Positions 1-6,758 are shown, counted from the first letter of the stretch. The stretch is 9,840 bases of DNA from Campylobacter sp. (GCA_017940085.1 JAGAZK010000182.1:1-9840); one strand, 5' to 3'. Numbers and translations are program-made. Notes: generated from the letters alone by a model not told the origin.

Positions 1-453
1 ATTGAAGATAATGAAATACAAATCAATCCAAACGATCTTAAAATCGATGTTATGCGAAGTTCTGGTCATGGCGGGCAGTCAGTAAATACCACAGATAGTG
101 CTGTGCGTGTAACTCATATACCAACAGGACTTGTTGTAGTCAATCAAGATGGTAAAAGCCAACACAAAAACAAAGAAGCCGCTATAAAAGTGCTAAAAGC
201 TAGACTTTATGATATGCAAGAACAAGAAAGATTAGAAAAAGAAAGAAGTGAGCGAAAAGATCAAGTCGGCACAGGCGATAGAAGTGGTAGAATTCGCACT
301 TATAATTATCCACAAAACCGCATTTCAGACCACAGAATAAATTTAACTCTTTATCGCCTAGATGCGATTATGGCAAGTGGGACTTTTGATGAGATAATTG
401 ATCCACTAATTGCAAATTACCAAGCCGAAGCGATCGCAAACGCAGGTTTATAA
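1..453 (+). CDS. prfA: Peptide chain release factor 1 (RF1), 3' part only
   Basis: Class I release factor that reads UAA and UAG in the ribosomal A site and triggers peptidyl-tRNA hydrolysis. The frame is open from base 1, so the gene starts left of the window; about 150 C-terminal residues remain out of a usual length near 355. The catalytic GGQ motif is visible as [11 protein letters not shown] at about 71-90, followed by the SQHKNK segment (near 160). The stretch [20 protein letters not shown] and the following [12 protein letters not shown] are the RF1 version of the C-terminal domain and separate it from RF2. The codon-recognition domain lies outside the window. The stop TAA is at 451-453. 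The same-strand gene ksgA follows after 127 bases, with an inverted repeat and a probable promoter between them, so co-transcription is uncertain. The identification is very safe. Confidence 0.97.
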   Translation: MEDNEIQINPNDLKIDVMRSSGHGGQSVNTTDSAVRVTHIPTGLVVVNQDGKSQHKNKEAAIKVLKARLYDMQEQERLEKERSERKDQVGTGDRSGRIRTYNYPQNRISDHRINLTLYRLDAIMASGTFDEIIDPLIANYQAEAIANAGL

Positions 454-456
454 GAC

Positions 457-496
457 TAAATTTGATTAAATTTAGCACCAAATTTAATCAAATTTA
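457..496. repeat. Perfect 17-bp inverted repeat just after prfA, possible terminator
   Basis: Bases 457-473 (TAAATTTGATTAAATTT) and 480-496 are exact reverse complements, separated by the 6-base loop AGCACC. The hairpin starts 4 bases after the prfA stop, as expected for an end-of-gene structure. Its stem is almost purely A-T and no uninterrupted T run follows, so it is not a textbook intrinsic terminator. It could weaken transcription into ksgA or protect the prfA mRNA 3' end. Confidence 0.6.
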
Positions 497-504
497 TCAA
501 ATTT
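487..504 (+). repeat. Two tandem copies of a 9-base unit
   Basis: The 9-base unit ATCAAATTT occurs twice head to tail at 487-495 and 496-504. The first copy is part of the right arm of the inverted repeat at 457-496. A protein-binding role is possible, but simple AT-rich drift is equally likely. Confidence 0.5.
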
Positions 505-521
505 GCTAAAAATCAATTTAA

Positions 522-553
522 TTGACTTATCGTTTATAAAATTAATCTATAAT
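522..553 (+). promoter_or_regulatory. Probable sigma70 promoter for the ksgA operon
   Basis: A perfect -10 hexamer TATAAT lies at 548-553, with TTGACT at 522-527 as a possible -35. The 20-base spacer is longer than the ideal 17, but epsilonproteobacterial promoters depend little on the -35 element. Transcription would begin near 560, leaving a leader of about 20 bases that holds the GGA at 572-574 in front of ksgA. This would let the ksgA-rnj-kdsD-rluB cluster be transcribed independently of prfA. It is inferred from motif match only. Confidence 0.45.
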
Positions 554-583
554 TTGCCTTTAGAAAATTTCGGATAATCTGTG

Positions 584-1366
584 ATGATTAAAGCCAAAAA
601 AAAGTTCGGACAGAATTTTTTAAAAGATGAAAATATCAAAAATCAAATCATCAAAGCGATTCCCAAATTTCCACGCATTGTTGAGATTGGGCCTGGCTTA
701 GGTGATTTGACGCAAAAGCTTATTTTGTTGGATATTAAGCTTGAGTGTTATGAGATAGATAGCGATCTTTACGAGATTTTGCTTGGCAAATTTGATGCCT
801 ATATAAATACCAAAAAGCTAAAATTGCGAAATATTGACGCACTTTTGGCTTGGAATGAAATCTCGCAAAGTGAATATTTTTTGGTAGCAAATTTGCCATA
901 TTATGTAGCGACAAATATCATTTTAAGGGCATTAGATGATGAAAACTGCTTTGGATTTGTGGTTATGGTGCAAAAAGAAGTGGCGATTAAATTTTGTGCT
1001 AAAGTAGGGGAGAGAGAGTTTAGCTCTCTTGCGATTTTAGCGAGTTTAAATGGAGAGTGCGAATTACTTTTTGATGTGGGAAGTGAGTGTTTTGAACCTG
1101 CACCAAAAGTAACTTCAAGTGTAATTAGACTTAAAAAAACTAAAAAAATTGATTTAAATTTAGTTAAATTTAAAAGCTTTTTGAAAGTCTCATTTGCCGC
1201 ACCTCGCAAAACTTTACTAAAAAATCTTTCGCAAATTTATAATAAAGAGTTTTTAAATTCTTTATTTTCATCTCATAATATCTCTTTAAATATCCGTCCG
1301 CACGAGCTTAGCGTAGCCTTGTATAAAAAAATATTTAAAGAGGTAGAAAATGAACGAAAACAATGA
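584..1366 (+). CDS. ksgA: 16S rRNA (adenine(1518)-N(6)/adenine(1519)-N(6))-dimethyltransferase KsgA
   Basis: KsgA (RsmA) dimethylates two adjacent adenines in helix 45 of 16S rRNA using S-adenosylmethionine, late in 30S assembly. Counting from ATG 584 the protein has 260 residues, normal for the family. It opens with the typical KAKKKFGQNFL (3-13). It carries SAM motif I as EIGPGLGDLT (34-43) and the catalytic NLPYY motif at 103-107, followed by FGFVVMVQKEVA and the C-terminal APKVTSSVIRL. A GTG at 581 lies directly before the ATG and would add one Met. ATG 584 is preferred because related proteins begin M-[IV]-K-A-K, and GGA at 572-574 suits either start. The last 17 bases overlap the start of rnj, pointing to translational coupling. 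Confidence 0.96.
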   Translation: MIKAKKKFGQNFLKDENIKNQIIKAIPKFPRIVEIGPGLGDLTQKLILLDIKLECYEIDSDLYEILLGKFDAYINTKKLKLRNIDALLAWNEISQSEYFLVANLPYYVATNIILRALDDENCFGFVVMVQKEVAIKFCAKVGEREFSSLAILASLNGECELLFDVGSECFEPAPKVTSSVIRLKKTKKIDLNLVKFKSFLKVSFAAPRKTLLKNLSQIYNKEFLNSLFSSHNISLNIRPHELSVALYKKIFKEVENERKQ

Positions 1367-3368
1367 TGTAACGCAAAAAAATAAAAAACGCCGTTATAAA
1401 AATCATAAAAACAATCTTTTAAAACAAAGCGAACAAACAAATAATCAAAAAAATAAATCAAATTTAACCAAAAATAGCGATAAACCAGCTCAAAATTTAA
1501 CCTCAAAATCAAATTTGCCACAAAACAAACCACAAACCAGCCCCAAAAATACAGCCCAAAACGGTGAAAAAAAGAAAAAAAATCATCACAAAGCTCAAAT
1601 TGTCAAAATTACTGGAGATGAAAATTGGCAAATGGCGATGAAATCAGCTATTGAAGCAAACAAAGCTATTCATGATTTAAGGCTCAATCCACTCAAATAT
1701 TCAAACTCAAGTGAGCACAAAATTCGCATAACTCCACTTGGCGGACTTGGTGAAATTGGTGCAAATATGACCGTATTTGAGACAGAAAAAGATGCTATTA
1801 TTGTAGATGTGGGTATGAGTTTTCCTGATGAAAATATGCCTGGAGTTGATATTTTGATACCTGATTTTGATTATATTCGCAAGATAAAAGATAAAATTAG
1901 AGCTATTATCATCACTCACGCTCATGAAGATCATATTGGAGCAGTGCCGTATTTTTTCAAAGAATTTCAGTTTCCTATTTATGCCACCCCGCTTCCACTT
2001 GGTATGATTTCAAACAAATTTGACGAACACGGACTAAAATCTTGTAGAAGTTATTTTCGTCCAGTTGAAAAGCGAAAAACATATAAAATAGGCGAATTTG
2101 ACATTGAATTTATTCATATTACTCACTCAATTATCGATGCTTCAGCACTTGCAATTACTACAAGAGCTGGGACGATTATTCACACTGGTGATTTTAAAAT
2201 TGACCCTACTCCAATTGATGGCTATCCTACGGATTTGCATAGACTTGCATATTATGGAGAGCGTGGTGTAATGCTTCTACTTAGCGATTCTACAAATAGC
2301 TACAAAGAAGGCACTACAAAAAGCGAAAGTAGCGTAGGAAAGACTTTTGATTCTATTTTTGACAAAGCCAAAGGTAGAGTGATTATGAGCACATTTAGCT
2401 CAAATATTCATAGAGTTTATCAAGCTATTGAGAGAGGTGTGGCTTATGGTAGAAAAGTTTGCGTAATAGGCAGAAGTATGGAAAGAAATCTCTGGACAGC
2501 AATCGAACTCGGATATATAAAACTAGATCGCAAGATTTTTATAGATCCAGATGAGGTAAGCAAATATCAAGACAAAGAAATTCTAATCGTAACTACTGGC
2601 TCTCAAGGCGAAACGATGAGTGCTTTATACCGCATGGCAACAGATGAGCATAAATATATTAAAATTAAACCCACAGATCAAATTATAATTTCAGCCAAAG
2701 CAATTCCTGGAAATGAAGCAAATGTATCTGCTGTGCTAAATTTTTTATTAAAAAGCGGTGCAAGTGTAGCATATCAGGATTTTAGCGAAATTCATGTCTC
2801 AGGACATGCGGCTAGAGAAGAGCAAAAATTAATGCTAAGACTCGTTAAGCCTAAGTTTTTCTTGCCTGTGCATGGTGAATACAATCATATTGTCAAACAC
2901 AAAGAAACAGCTATGGAGTGCGGGATTGATGAGAGAAATATTTATTTGATGAACGATGGTGATCAAATGGAAGTTTGCAGTAAATACCTAAAACGGGTTA
3001 AGACAATAAAAACAGGCAAAGTATTTATAGATAATCAAATCAACAAGCAAATTGCTGACGATGTCGTGTTTGATCGCCAACAATTAGCAGATGCTGGTGT
3101 AATTATCGTAATAGCTCAGATTGATAAGTCCGCTAAATCTCTTATCAAAACTAGAGTTATTAGTCATGGGCTTGTAGATGAAGAGCAATCAAAACAAATG
3201 AGCAAGGATTTAGAAGGGCTGATTGAGCAATTTTTAGCAAATGTCAAAGACCAAATTTTAAATGACCAAAGAGCTATGGAAAATCAAATTCGCCAAGTCA
3301 TTAGAAAGCATATTTTTAGAAAAATGAAAAAATACCCAACTATTGTTCCAGTGATTTATTTGATGTAA
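1350..3368 (+). CDS. rnj: Ribonuclease J with a long basic N-terminal extension
   Basis: Metallo-beta-lactamase/beta-CASP ribonuclease, the main 5'-3' exoribonuclease and endonuclease of mRNA decay and rRNA processing in epsilonproteobacteria. The conserved core begins near residue 125 (KIRITPLGGLGEIG, with G131 opening the GGLGEIG segment). The zinc-binding HAHEDH motif is at 190-195, HTGDFK at 278-283, the beta-CASP motif HVSGHA at 482-487 and PVHGEYNH around H508. The first about 85 residues are low-complexity, rich in Lys, Asn and Gln, and probably disordered. RNase J of Helicobacter pylori is known to have a similar extension, which accounts for the 672-residue length against about 555 in Bacillus. 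Start ATG 1350 has GAGG just upstream (1340-1343) and overlaps the ksgA end. The next gene, kdsD, starts 9 bases after the stop. Confidence 0.95.
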   Translation: MNENNDVTQKNKKRRYKNHKNNLLKQSEQTNNQKNKSNLTKNSDKPAQNLTSKSNLPQNKPQTSPKNTAQNGEKKKKNHHKAQIVKITGDENWQMAMKSAIEANKAIHDLRLNPLKYSNSSEHKIRITPLGGLGEIGANMTVFETEKDAIIVDVGMSFPDENMPGVDILIPDFDYIRKIKDKIRAIIITHAHEDHIGAVPYFFKEFQFPIYATPLPLGMISNKFDEHGLKSCRSYFRPVEKRKTYKIGEFDIEFIHITHSIIDASALAITTRAGTIIHTGDFKIDPTPIDGYPTDLHRLAYYGERGVMLLLSDSTNSYKEGTTKSESSVGKTFDSIFDKAKGRVIMSTFSSNIHRVYQAIERGVAYGRKVCVIGRSMERNLWTAIELGYIKLDRKIFIDPDEVSKYQDKEILIVTTGSQGETMSALYRMATDEHKYIKIKPTDQIIISAKAIPGNEANVSAVLNFLLKSGASVAYQDFSEIHVSGHAAREEQKLMLRLVKPKFFLPVHGEYNHIVKHKETAMECGIDERNIYLMNDGDQMEVCSKYLKRVKTIKTGKVFIDNQINKQIADDVVFDRQQLADAGVIIVIAQIDKSAKSLIKTRVISHGLVDEEQSKQMSKDLEGLIEQFLANVKDQILNDQRAMENQIRQVIRKHIFRKMKKYPTIVPVIYLM

Positions 3369-3375
3369 GGGGGAG
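3368..3375 (+). promoter_or_regulatory. Strong Shine-Dalgarno site for kdsD
   Basis: The purine run AGGGGGAG starts on the last base of the rnj stop codon and ends 2 bases before ATG 3378. It is the most G-rich ribosome-binding site in the window and fixes the kdsD start. Confidence 0.7.
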
Positions 3376-3377
3376 AT

Positions 3378-4340
3378 ATGAGTGAGATTTTAAAAACAGC
3401 TAAAGCTGTATTAAATTTAGAAGCTGATGAGCTAAAACGACACGCAAATTTATTAGAAAACAATTTTGAAAACGCTGTAAATTTAATCCTTTCTTGCAAG
3501 GGCAAACTCATCGTTACTGGTGTTGGCAAAAGCGGACACATAGGCGCAAAAATTGCCGCAACGCTAGCTAGCACCGGCACGCCGTCATTTTTCATGCACC
3601 CCACAGAAGCCCTGCACGGCGATTTAGGAATGATCAGTAAAGATGATTTGGTTTTGGCAATAAGTTTTAGTGGCGAAAGTGAAGAGCTAGTGCGAATTTT
3701 GCCACATATCAAGCGATTTGGCGTGAAAATCATCGCAATGGCAAGTAACAAAAATAGCTCCTTAGGGCGAATTTGCGATGAATTTATCAGCCTTAAAATC
3801 GAAAAAGAAGCGTGTCCGCTAGGAGCGGCTCCTACCGTTTCAACAACGCTAACATTAGCGTTAGGCGATGCGTTAGCCGTGTGTTTGATGAACGAACGCA
3901 AATTCAAAAAAGAAGATTTCGCAAATTTCCACCCGGGCGGCAGTCTTGGCAAACGCCTTTATCTAAAAGTAGCCGATGTCATGCGAACTAACGATTTGCC
4001 GATTGTTAGTCAAAGTGTTAGTTTAAAAGAAGCCATAAATGCGATGACACACGGCAAACTAGGCACTGTTTTGTTAGTTAGTGATGACGGAAAATTAACG
4101 GCGATTTTAAGCGACGGAGATTTGCGACGGGCTTTGATGAGCGAGAATTTTAGCCTAGATGAGACGGCGATTAAATTTGCCACAAAATCGCCAAAAACCA
4201 TTGAAAATTCGCAAATTTTAGCTTCCAAAGCGTTGGAGATGATAGAAAATTTCAAAATTCAGCTTTTAGCTGTAACTGATGAAAACGGCACACCAATCGG
4301 CACCGTGCATATCCACGACCTTAAAAATATAGGATTGTAA
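3378..4340 (+). CDS. kdsD: D-arabinose 5-phosphate isomerase (KdsD/KpsF family, SIS plus two CBS domains)
   Basis: Converts D-ribulose 5-phosphate to D-arabinose 5-phosphate, the first step towards Kdo for lipopolysaccharide core or capsule; cytosolic. The length of 320 residues fits the family (328 in E. coli KdsD). The SIS domain runs from about 35 to 170: VTGVGKSGH (46-54), the substrate loop around FFMHPTEALHGDLG (71-84), ISFSGESEE (95-103) and APTVSTTLTLALGDALA (151-167). The linker FHPGGSLGKRL (184-194) precedes two CBS domains (about 200-255 and 265-320), which usually bind nucleotides or regulate the enzyme. The gene is relatively GC-rich (about 46% at 3541-3960 by hand count). KpsF paralogues from capsule loci share this architecture, but the housekeeping context with ksgA and rnj favours KdsD. 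Two close perfect inverted repeats lie inside it at 3820-3862. Confidence 0.93.
   Translation: MSEILKTAKAVLNLEADELKRHANLLENNFENAVNLILSCKGKLIVTGVGKSGHIGAKIAATLASTGTPSFFMHPTEALHGDLGMISKDDLVLAISFSGESEELVRILPHIKRFGVKIIAMASNKNSSLGRICDEFISLKIEKEACPLGAAPTVSTTLTLALGDALAVCLMNERKFKKEDFANFHPGGSLGKRLYLKVADVMRTNDLPIVSQSVSLKEAINAMTHGKLGTVLLVSDDGKLTAILSDGDLRRALMSENFSLDETAIKFATKSPKTIENSQILASKALEMIENFKIQLLAVTDENGTPIGTVHIHDLKNIGL
3820..3862. repeat. Two adjacent perfect inverted repeats inside kdsD
   Basis: TAGGAGC (3820-3826), one base, then its reverse complement (3828-3834); 10 bases later AACGCTAA (3845-3852), CA, then its reverse complement (3855-3862). Both are within the conserved PLGAAPTVSTTLTL coding segment, so codon choice may create them by chance. 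The loops are too short to form hairpins without opening some stem pairs. Confidence 0.45.
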
Positions 4341-4342
4341 AG

Positions 4343-5047
4343 ATGAATAATACAATAAAACCATACGAAAAAATAAAAGAAAATTTTAAAATTTTTTATT
4401 TGGAAAATGGATTGAATACTTTTTTAAATTTAAAAGATTTTTTTGAAAAACAAAAAGAAAACTTTTATAAAGAAAAAGTAGCTGAATATATTAGAAATGG
4501 TTTATCGCAAAATGATGCTACTATTAAAACAAGACAAGGTTGGGTAAGTGTTATAGGGCGAAGTTTGGAAATTGTTGTAGAAGTTTTAATAGAAAATTTC
4601 TGCGAAGAATATAATCTAAAAATTACAAATGATAAAATTTTAAGAAAAACAAATTTGAAAGGTGAATTAGACGAAGTAAAGCGCAAAATTTTAGTTGATT
4701 TTGGTTCAAACTTGGTATTACCAGATGGGGATATAATTATTTATAAAACCATACCTGAAATAAAAATTTTAGCAATTTTATCTGTTAAAAATTCTTTTCG
4801 TGAGCGTTATACAGAGACACCATATTGGAAATTAAAATTATCAAATCAAAATATTACAAAACATATTAAAATTTTTATGATTACGCCTGATAACGATGAT
4901 GAGATTAGTTTTATAGGTAATAAAAAATCACGCATAGTTATGGAATATGAACTTGATGGAATTTATCTTGCTAAAAATAAATTTGATGGAAGCAAGAAAA
5001 TAAAAAGTATTTTATGCTTAATTGATGATTTAAGGGCGATATTATGA
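4343..5047 (+). CDS. Putative type II restriction endonuclease (PD-(D/E)xK-like)
   Basis: A 234-residue protein placed directly before a DNA methyltransferase and overlapping it by 4 bases, the standard layout of a type II restriction-modification pair. Sequence signs of a nuclease are PDGD (127-130), followed 16 residues later by SVK (147-149) and then NSFRERYTETPYW (150-162), a Ser-x-Lys active site with nearby acidic residues E154 and E158. An upstream QGWVSVIGRSLE (65-76) places a Glu (E76) in an alpha helix. This order (Glu, Asp, SxK, Glu) recalls the CCGG-cutting group (Cfr10I, Bse634I, NgoMIV, BsaWI), but the spacing differs and I do not assign a site. The start ATG 4343 is 2 bases after the kdsD stop, with AGGA (4331-4334) inside kdsD's last codons. 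GC is only about 24% (4381-4980, hand count), far below kdsD and rluB, suggesting recent acquisition. The function rests mainly on context plus motifs. Confidence 0.75.
   Translation: MNNTIKPYEKIKENFKIFYLENGLNTFLNLKDFFEKQKENFYKEKVAEYIRNGLSQNDATIKTRQGWVSVIGRSLEIVVEVLIENFCEEYNLKITNDKILRKTNLKGELDEVKRKILVDFGSNLVLPDGDIIIYKTIPEIKILAILSVKNSFRERYTETPYWKLKLSNQNITKHIKIFMITPDNDDEISFIGNKKSRIVMEYELDGIYLAKNKFDGSKKIKSILCLIDDLRAIL
5032..5036 (+). promoter_or_regulatory. Shine-Dalgarno site of the methyltransferase gene
   Basis: AAGGG lies 7 bases before ATG 5044, inside the end of the nuclease gene. It is a better and better-placed ribosome-binding site than the AGGA 8 bases before the nuclease start, which would favour methyltransferase synthesis from a shared mRNA. 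Confidence 0.55.
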
Positions 5048-5805
5048 AGCCTTTTTTTGAAAAAGAAAATTTAAAACTTTTTAATGGCGATGTTTTAAAA
5101 AAAAGTAATTTTAAAGCTGAATTTTTTGATCTTGGTATAACTTCACCACCTTATAATTTAGATATAGCGTATAATTCAAATGATGATAATATGGAATACG
5201 AAAAGTATTTAGAATTTTCTCAAATTTGGCTTAAAAATTGCTATTTTTGGGCAAAAGATAGAGCTAGATTTTGTTTAAATGTTCCACTTGATAAAAATAA
5301 AGGCGGACAAAAATCAATAGGTGCCGATTTAACACAGATTGCTAAAAATATAGGTTGGAAATATCACAGCACGATAGTGTGGAATGAAGGAAATATTTCA
5401 AGGCGAACTGCGTGGGGAAGTTGGCTTTCTGCGTCTGCTCCGTATGTTATAGCTCCGGTTGAACTAATCATTGTGTTTTATAAAAATGAGTGGAAAAAAG
5501 GTTATAAAGGCGAAAATGACATAACAAAAGACGAATTCAAAAATTGGACCAATGGGCTTTGGAGTTTTAATGGCGAAAGTAAAAAACGCATAGGACATCC
5601 AGCACCGTTTCCAAGAGAATTACCAAAGCGTTGTGTAAAACTTTTTAGTTATGTTGGCGAATGTGTATTTGATCCGTTTAGTGGAAGTGGAACTACAATT
5701 TTAGAAGCTTCAAATTTAAAAAGAAATGCAGTTGGTTTGGAAATTGATAAAGAATACTGCAAACTTAGTGTTAAAAGAATAACAAATGAAACTGGCTTAT
5801 TTTAA
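5044..5805 (+). CDS. DNA methyltransferase (beta-class, N4-cytosine or N6-adenine) of a type II R-M system
   Basis: Transfers a methyl group from S-adenosylmethionine to an exocyclic amino group of DNA, protecting the host from the nuclease encoded just before it. Catalytic motif IV is TSPPYN (33-38). SAM-binding motif I is DPFSGSGTT (210-218), preceded by the HPAPFP element (185-190) and followed by GLEID (231-235). The catalytic motif ahead of the SAM motif, with the probable target-recognition region between them (about 85-180), gives the beta-class order. TSPPY is common in N4-cytosine enzymes but also found in N6-adenine ones, so the modified base is open. A distinctive block WGSWLSASAPYVIAPVE is at 124-140. 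The length of 253 residues is short but complete. ATG 5044 overlaps the nuclease stop as ATGA. GC is about 32%. The rluB-like gene follows 8 bases after the stop. Confidence 0.92.
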   Translation: MKPFFEKENLKLFNGDVLKKSNFKAEFFDLGITSPPYNLDIAYNSNDDNMEYEKYLEFSQIWLKNCYFWAKDRARFCLNVPLDKNKGGQKSIGADLTQIAKNIGWKYHSTIVWNEGNISRRTAWGSWLSASAPYVIAPVELIIVFYKNEWKKGYKGENDITKDEFKNWTNGLWSFNGESKKRIGHPAPFPRELPKRCVKLFSYVGECVFDPFSGSGTTILEASNLKRNAVGLEIDKEYCKLSVKRITNETGLF

Positions 5806-5813
5806 GGATAAAC

Positions 5814-6584
5814 ATGGAAAAAATGCGTTTAAATAAATTTATCTCGCACAACACAGGCTATTCGCGCCGTGAAGCCGACGAGCTAATCAAAAACGGCAAA
5901 GTTAGCATAAACGGGCGAGTTGTTAGTGAGTTTGTAGAAGTCAGCGGCGAAGAGAAAATTCGCATAAATGGGCGAATAATCAAGAAAAAAACCGAATTTA
6001 GCGTGATTGTCTATCACAAACCAAAGGGCGAGTTAGTTACCAAAAAAGACGACCGCGGTCGCAAGACGATTTATGATAGCTTGCCAAATGGGTTTTCTAA
6101 ATTTGTTAGCATTGGCAGGCTTGATTTTGCTAGCGAAGGGCTTTTGCTATTAACTGACGCCCCTGCGATTGCGACGGCTCTGATGAAAAGCGACATTGAA
6201 AGGGAGTATTATCTCAAAGTCAAAGGCGAAGTAACCGACGAAGTCGTAACAGCCATAAAAGAGGGCTTTTACGCGGACGACGCCACAAAGGGCGCTCACG
6301 CCAAAAGCAAAATCAAATCAATGGAATTTAAACCCTTTTTGGCTTATCGTATAATGCCAAGCAGCGGCGGATACACCAAAATCAAAGCTATCATAAACGA
6401 AGGGCAAAATAGAGAGTTAAGGCGGTTTTTTGGGTATTTTGACCTAGAAGTGGTAGATCTCAAACGCACGGCATTTGGGCGAGTTACGCTGGGAACTCTT
6501 AAACCCGGAAAGTGGAGATATTTAGATAGTAGCGAATACGACGACCTGCGCGATTTTTTGAAACAAGAAAATATTCGTTATTAA
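5814..6584 (+). CDS. rluB: Ribosomal large subunit pseudouridine synthase, RsuA/RluB family
   Basis: Isomerises a specific uridine in rRNA to pseudouridine; RluB acts on helix 80/90-region 23S rRNA near the peptidyl transferase centre. The N-terminal S4 RNA-binding domain is clear (MRLNKFISHNTGYSRREADELI, about 4-25, then KVSINGRVV). The catalytic motif is GRLDFASEGLLLLT at 101-114, with D104 as the expected nucleophile. GGYTKIKAIINEGQNRELRRFF in the C-terminal half is the usual RsuA-family substrate loop. The length of 256 residues is normal. AAGGA at 5804-5808 supports ATG 5814 rather than the internal ATG 5823. The exact target (RluB, RluE or RsuA) cannot be fixed from sequence alone. The gene returns to about 40-45% GC after the AT-rich R-M pair, so it is probably the ancestral neighbour of kdsD. 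Confidence 0.9.
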   Translation: MEKMRLNKFISHNTGYSRREADELIKNGKVSINGRVVSEFVEVSGEEKIRINGRIIKKKTEFSVIVYHKPKGELVTKKDDRGRKTIYDSLPNGFSKFVSIGRLDFASEGLLLLTDAPAIATALMKSDIEREYYLKVKGEVTDEVVTAIKEGFYADDATKGAHAKSKIKSMEFKPFLAYRIMPSSGGYTKIKAIINEGQNRELRRFFGYFDLEVVDLKRTAFGRVTLGTLKPGKWRYLDSSEYDDLRDFLKQENIRY

Positions 6585-6597
6585 AATTTTTGAATTC

Positions 6598-6733
6598 ATA
6601 AATTTAGGTTGAATTCAGCCTAGCTTTTGCGTGATTCGTCGTGTTTGCTTCGTTCGATAGGCAAAACAGCCTTATCTCACTCGCAAACACTCGAAAACAC
6701 GCAAAATCGTCGGCATACGCCGTTTAAATTTAT
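6598..6733. repeat. Nested imperfect palindrome filling the gap after rluB
   Basis: Three pairs of perfect arms are nested around one centre: ATAAATTTA (6598-6606) with 6725-6733, TTTTGCGTG (6625-6633) with 6698-6706, and GTGTTTGC (6641-6648) with 6683-6690. At the centre GATAGGC (6656-6662) pairs with GCCTTATC (6669-6676) with one bulged T, around the loop AAAACA. The internal loops between the two inner arms are nearly symmetric (7 and 7, then 7 and 6 bases). It could be a structured RNA, a cruciform, a mobile palindromic (MITE-like) element, or a bidirectional terminator. A short CGGC-ATAC-GCCG hairpin (6711-6722) lies in its right flank. No coding function is seen in 6585-6758. Confidence 0.65.
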
Positions 6734-6758
6734 AAATTTTAAGGATACAAGACAATCT

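Noticed and set aside
535..540. TATAAA as an alternative -10 for ksgA
   Set aside because: It is only 7 bases from the candidate -35, and the perfect TATAAT at 548-553 fits better.
901..1209. Open frame on the - strand opposite ksgA
   Set aside because: Lies entirely within ksgA, no family resemblance and no convincing start site.
1567..1582. A-runs (A7 and A8) in rnj as a phase-variation tract
   Set aside because: Phase-variable tracts in Campylobacter are usually long G/C runs, rnj is a core RNA-decay gene, and the runs simply encode the Lys-rich tail.
3356..3952. Long open frame on the - strand opposite kdsD (198 codons)
   Set aside because: It is fully antisense to a clearly identified kdsD, shows no recognisable domain, and such shadows are common opposite GC-richer genes.
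6627..6758. N-terminal extension of the small membrane protein from TTG 6627
   Set aside because: The extension runs through the palindromic element, has no ribosome site and reads as low-plausibility protein; ATG 6759 is the better start.
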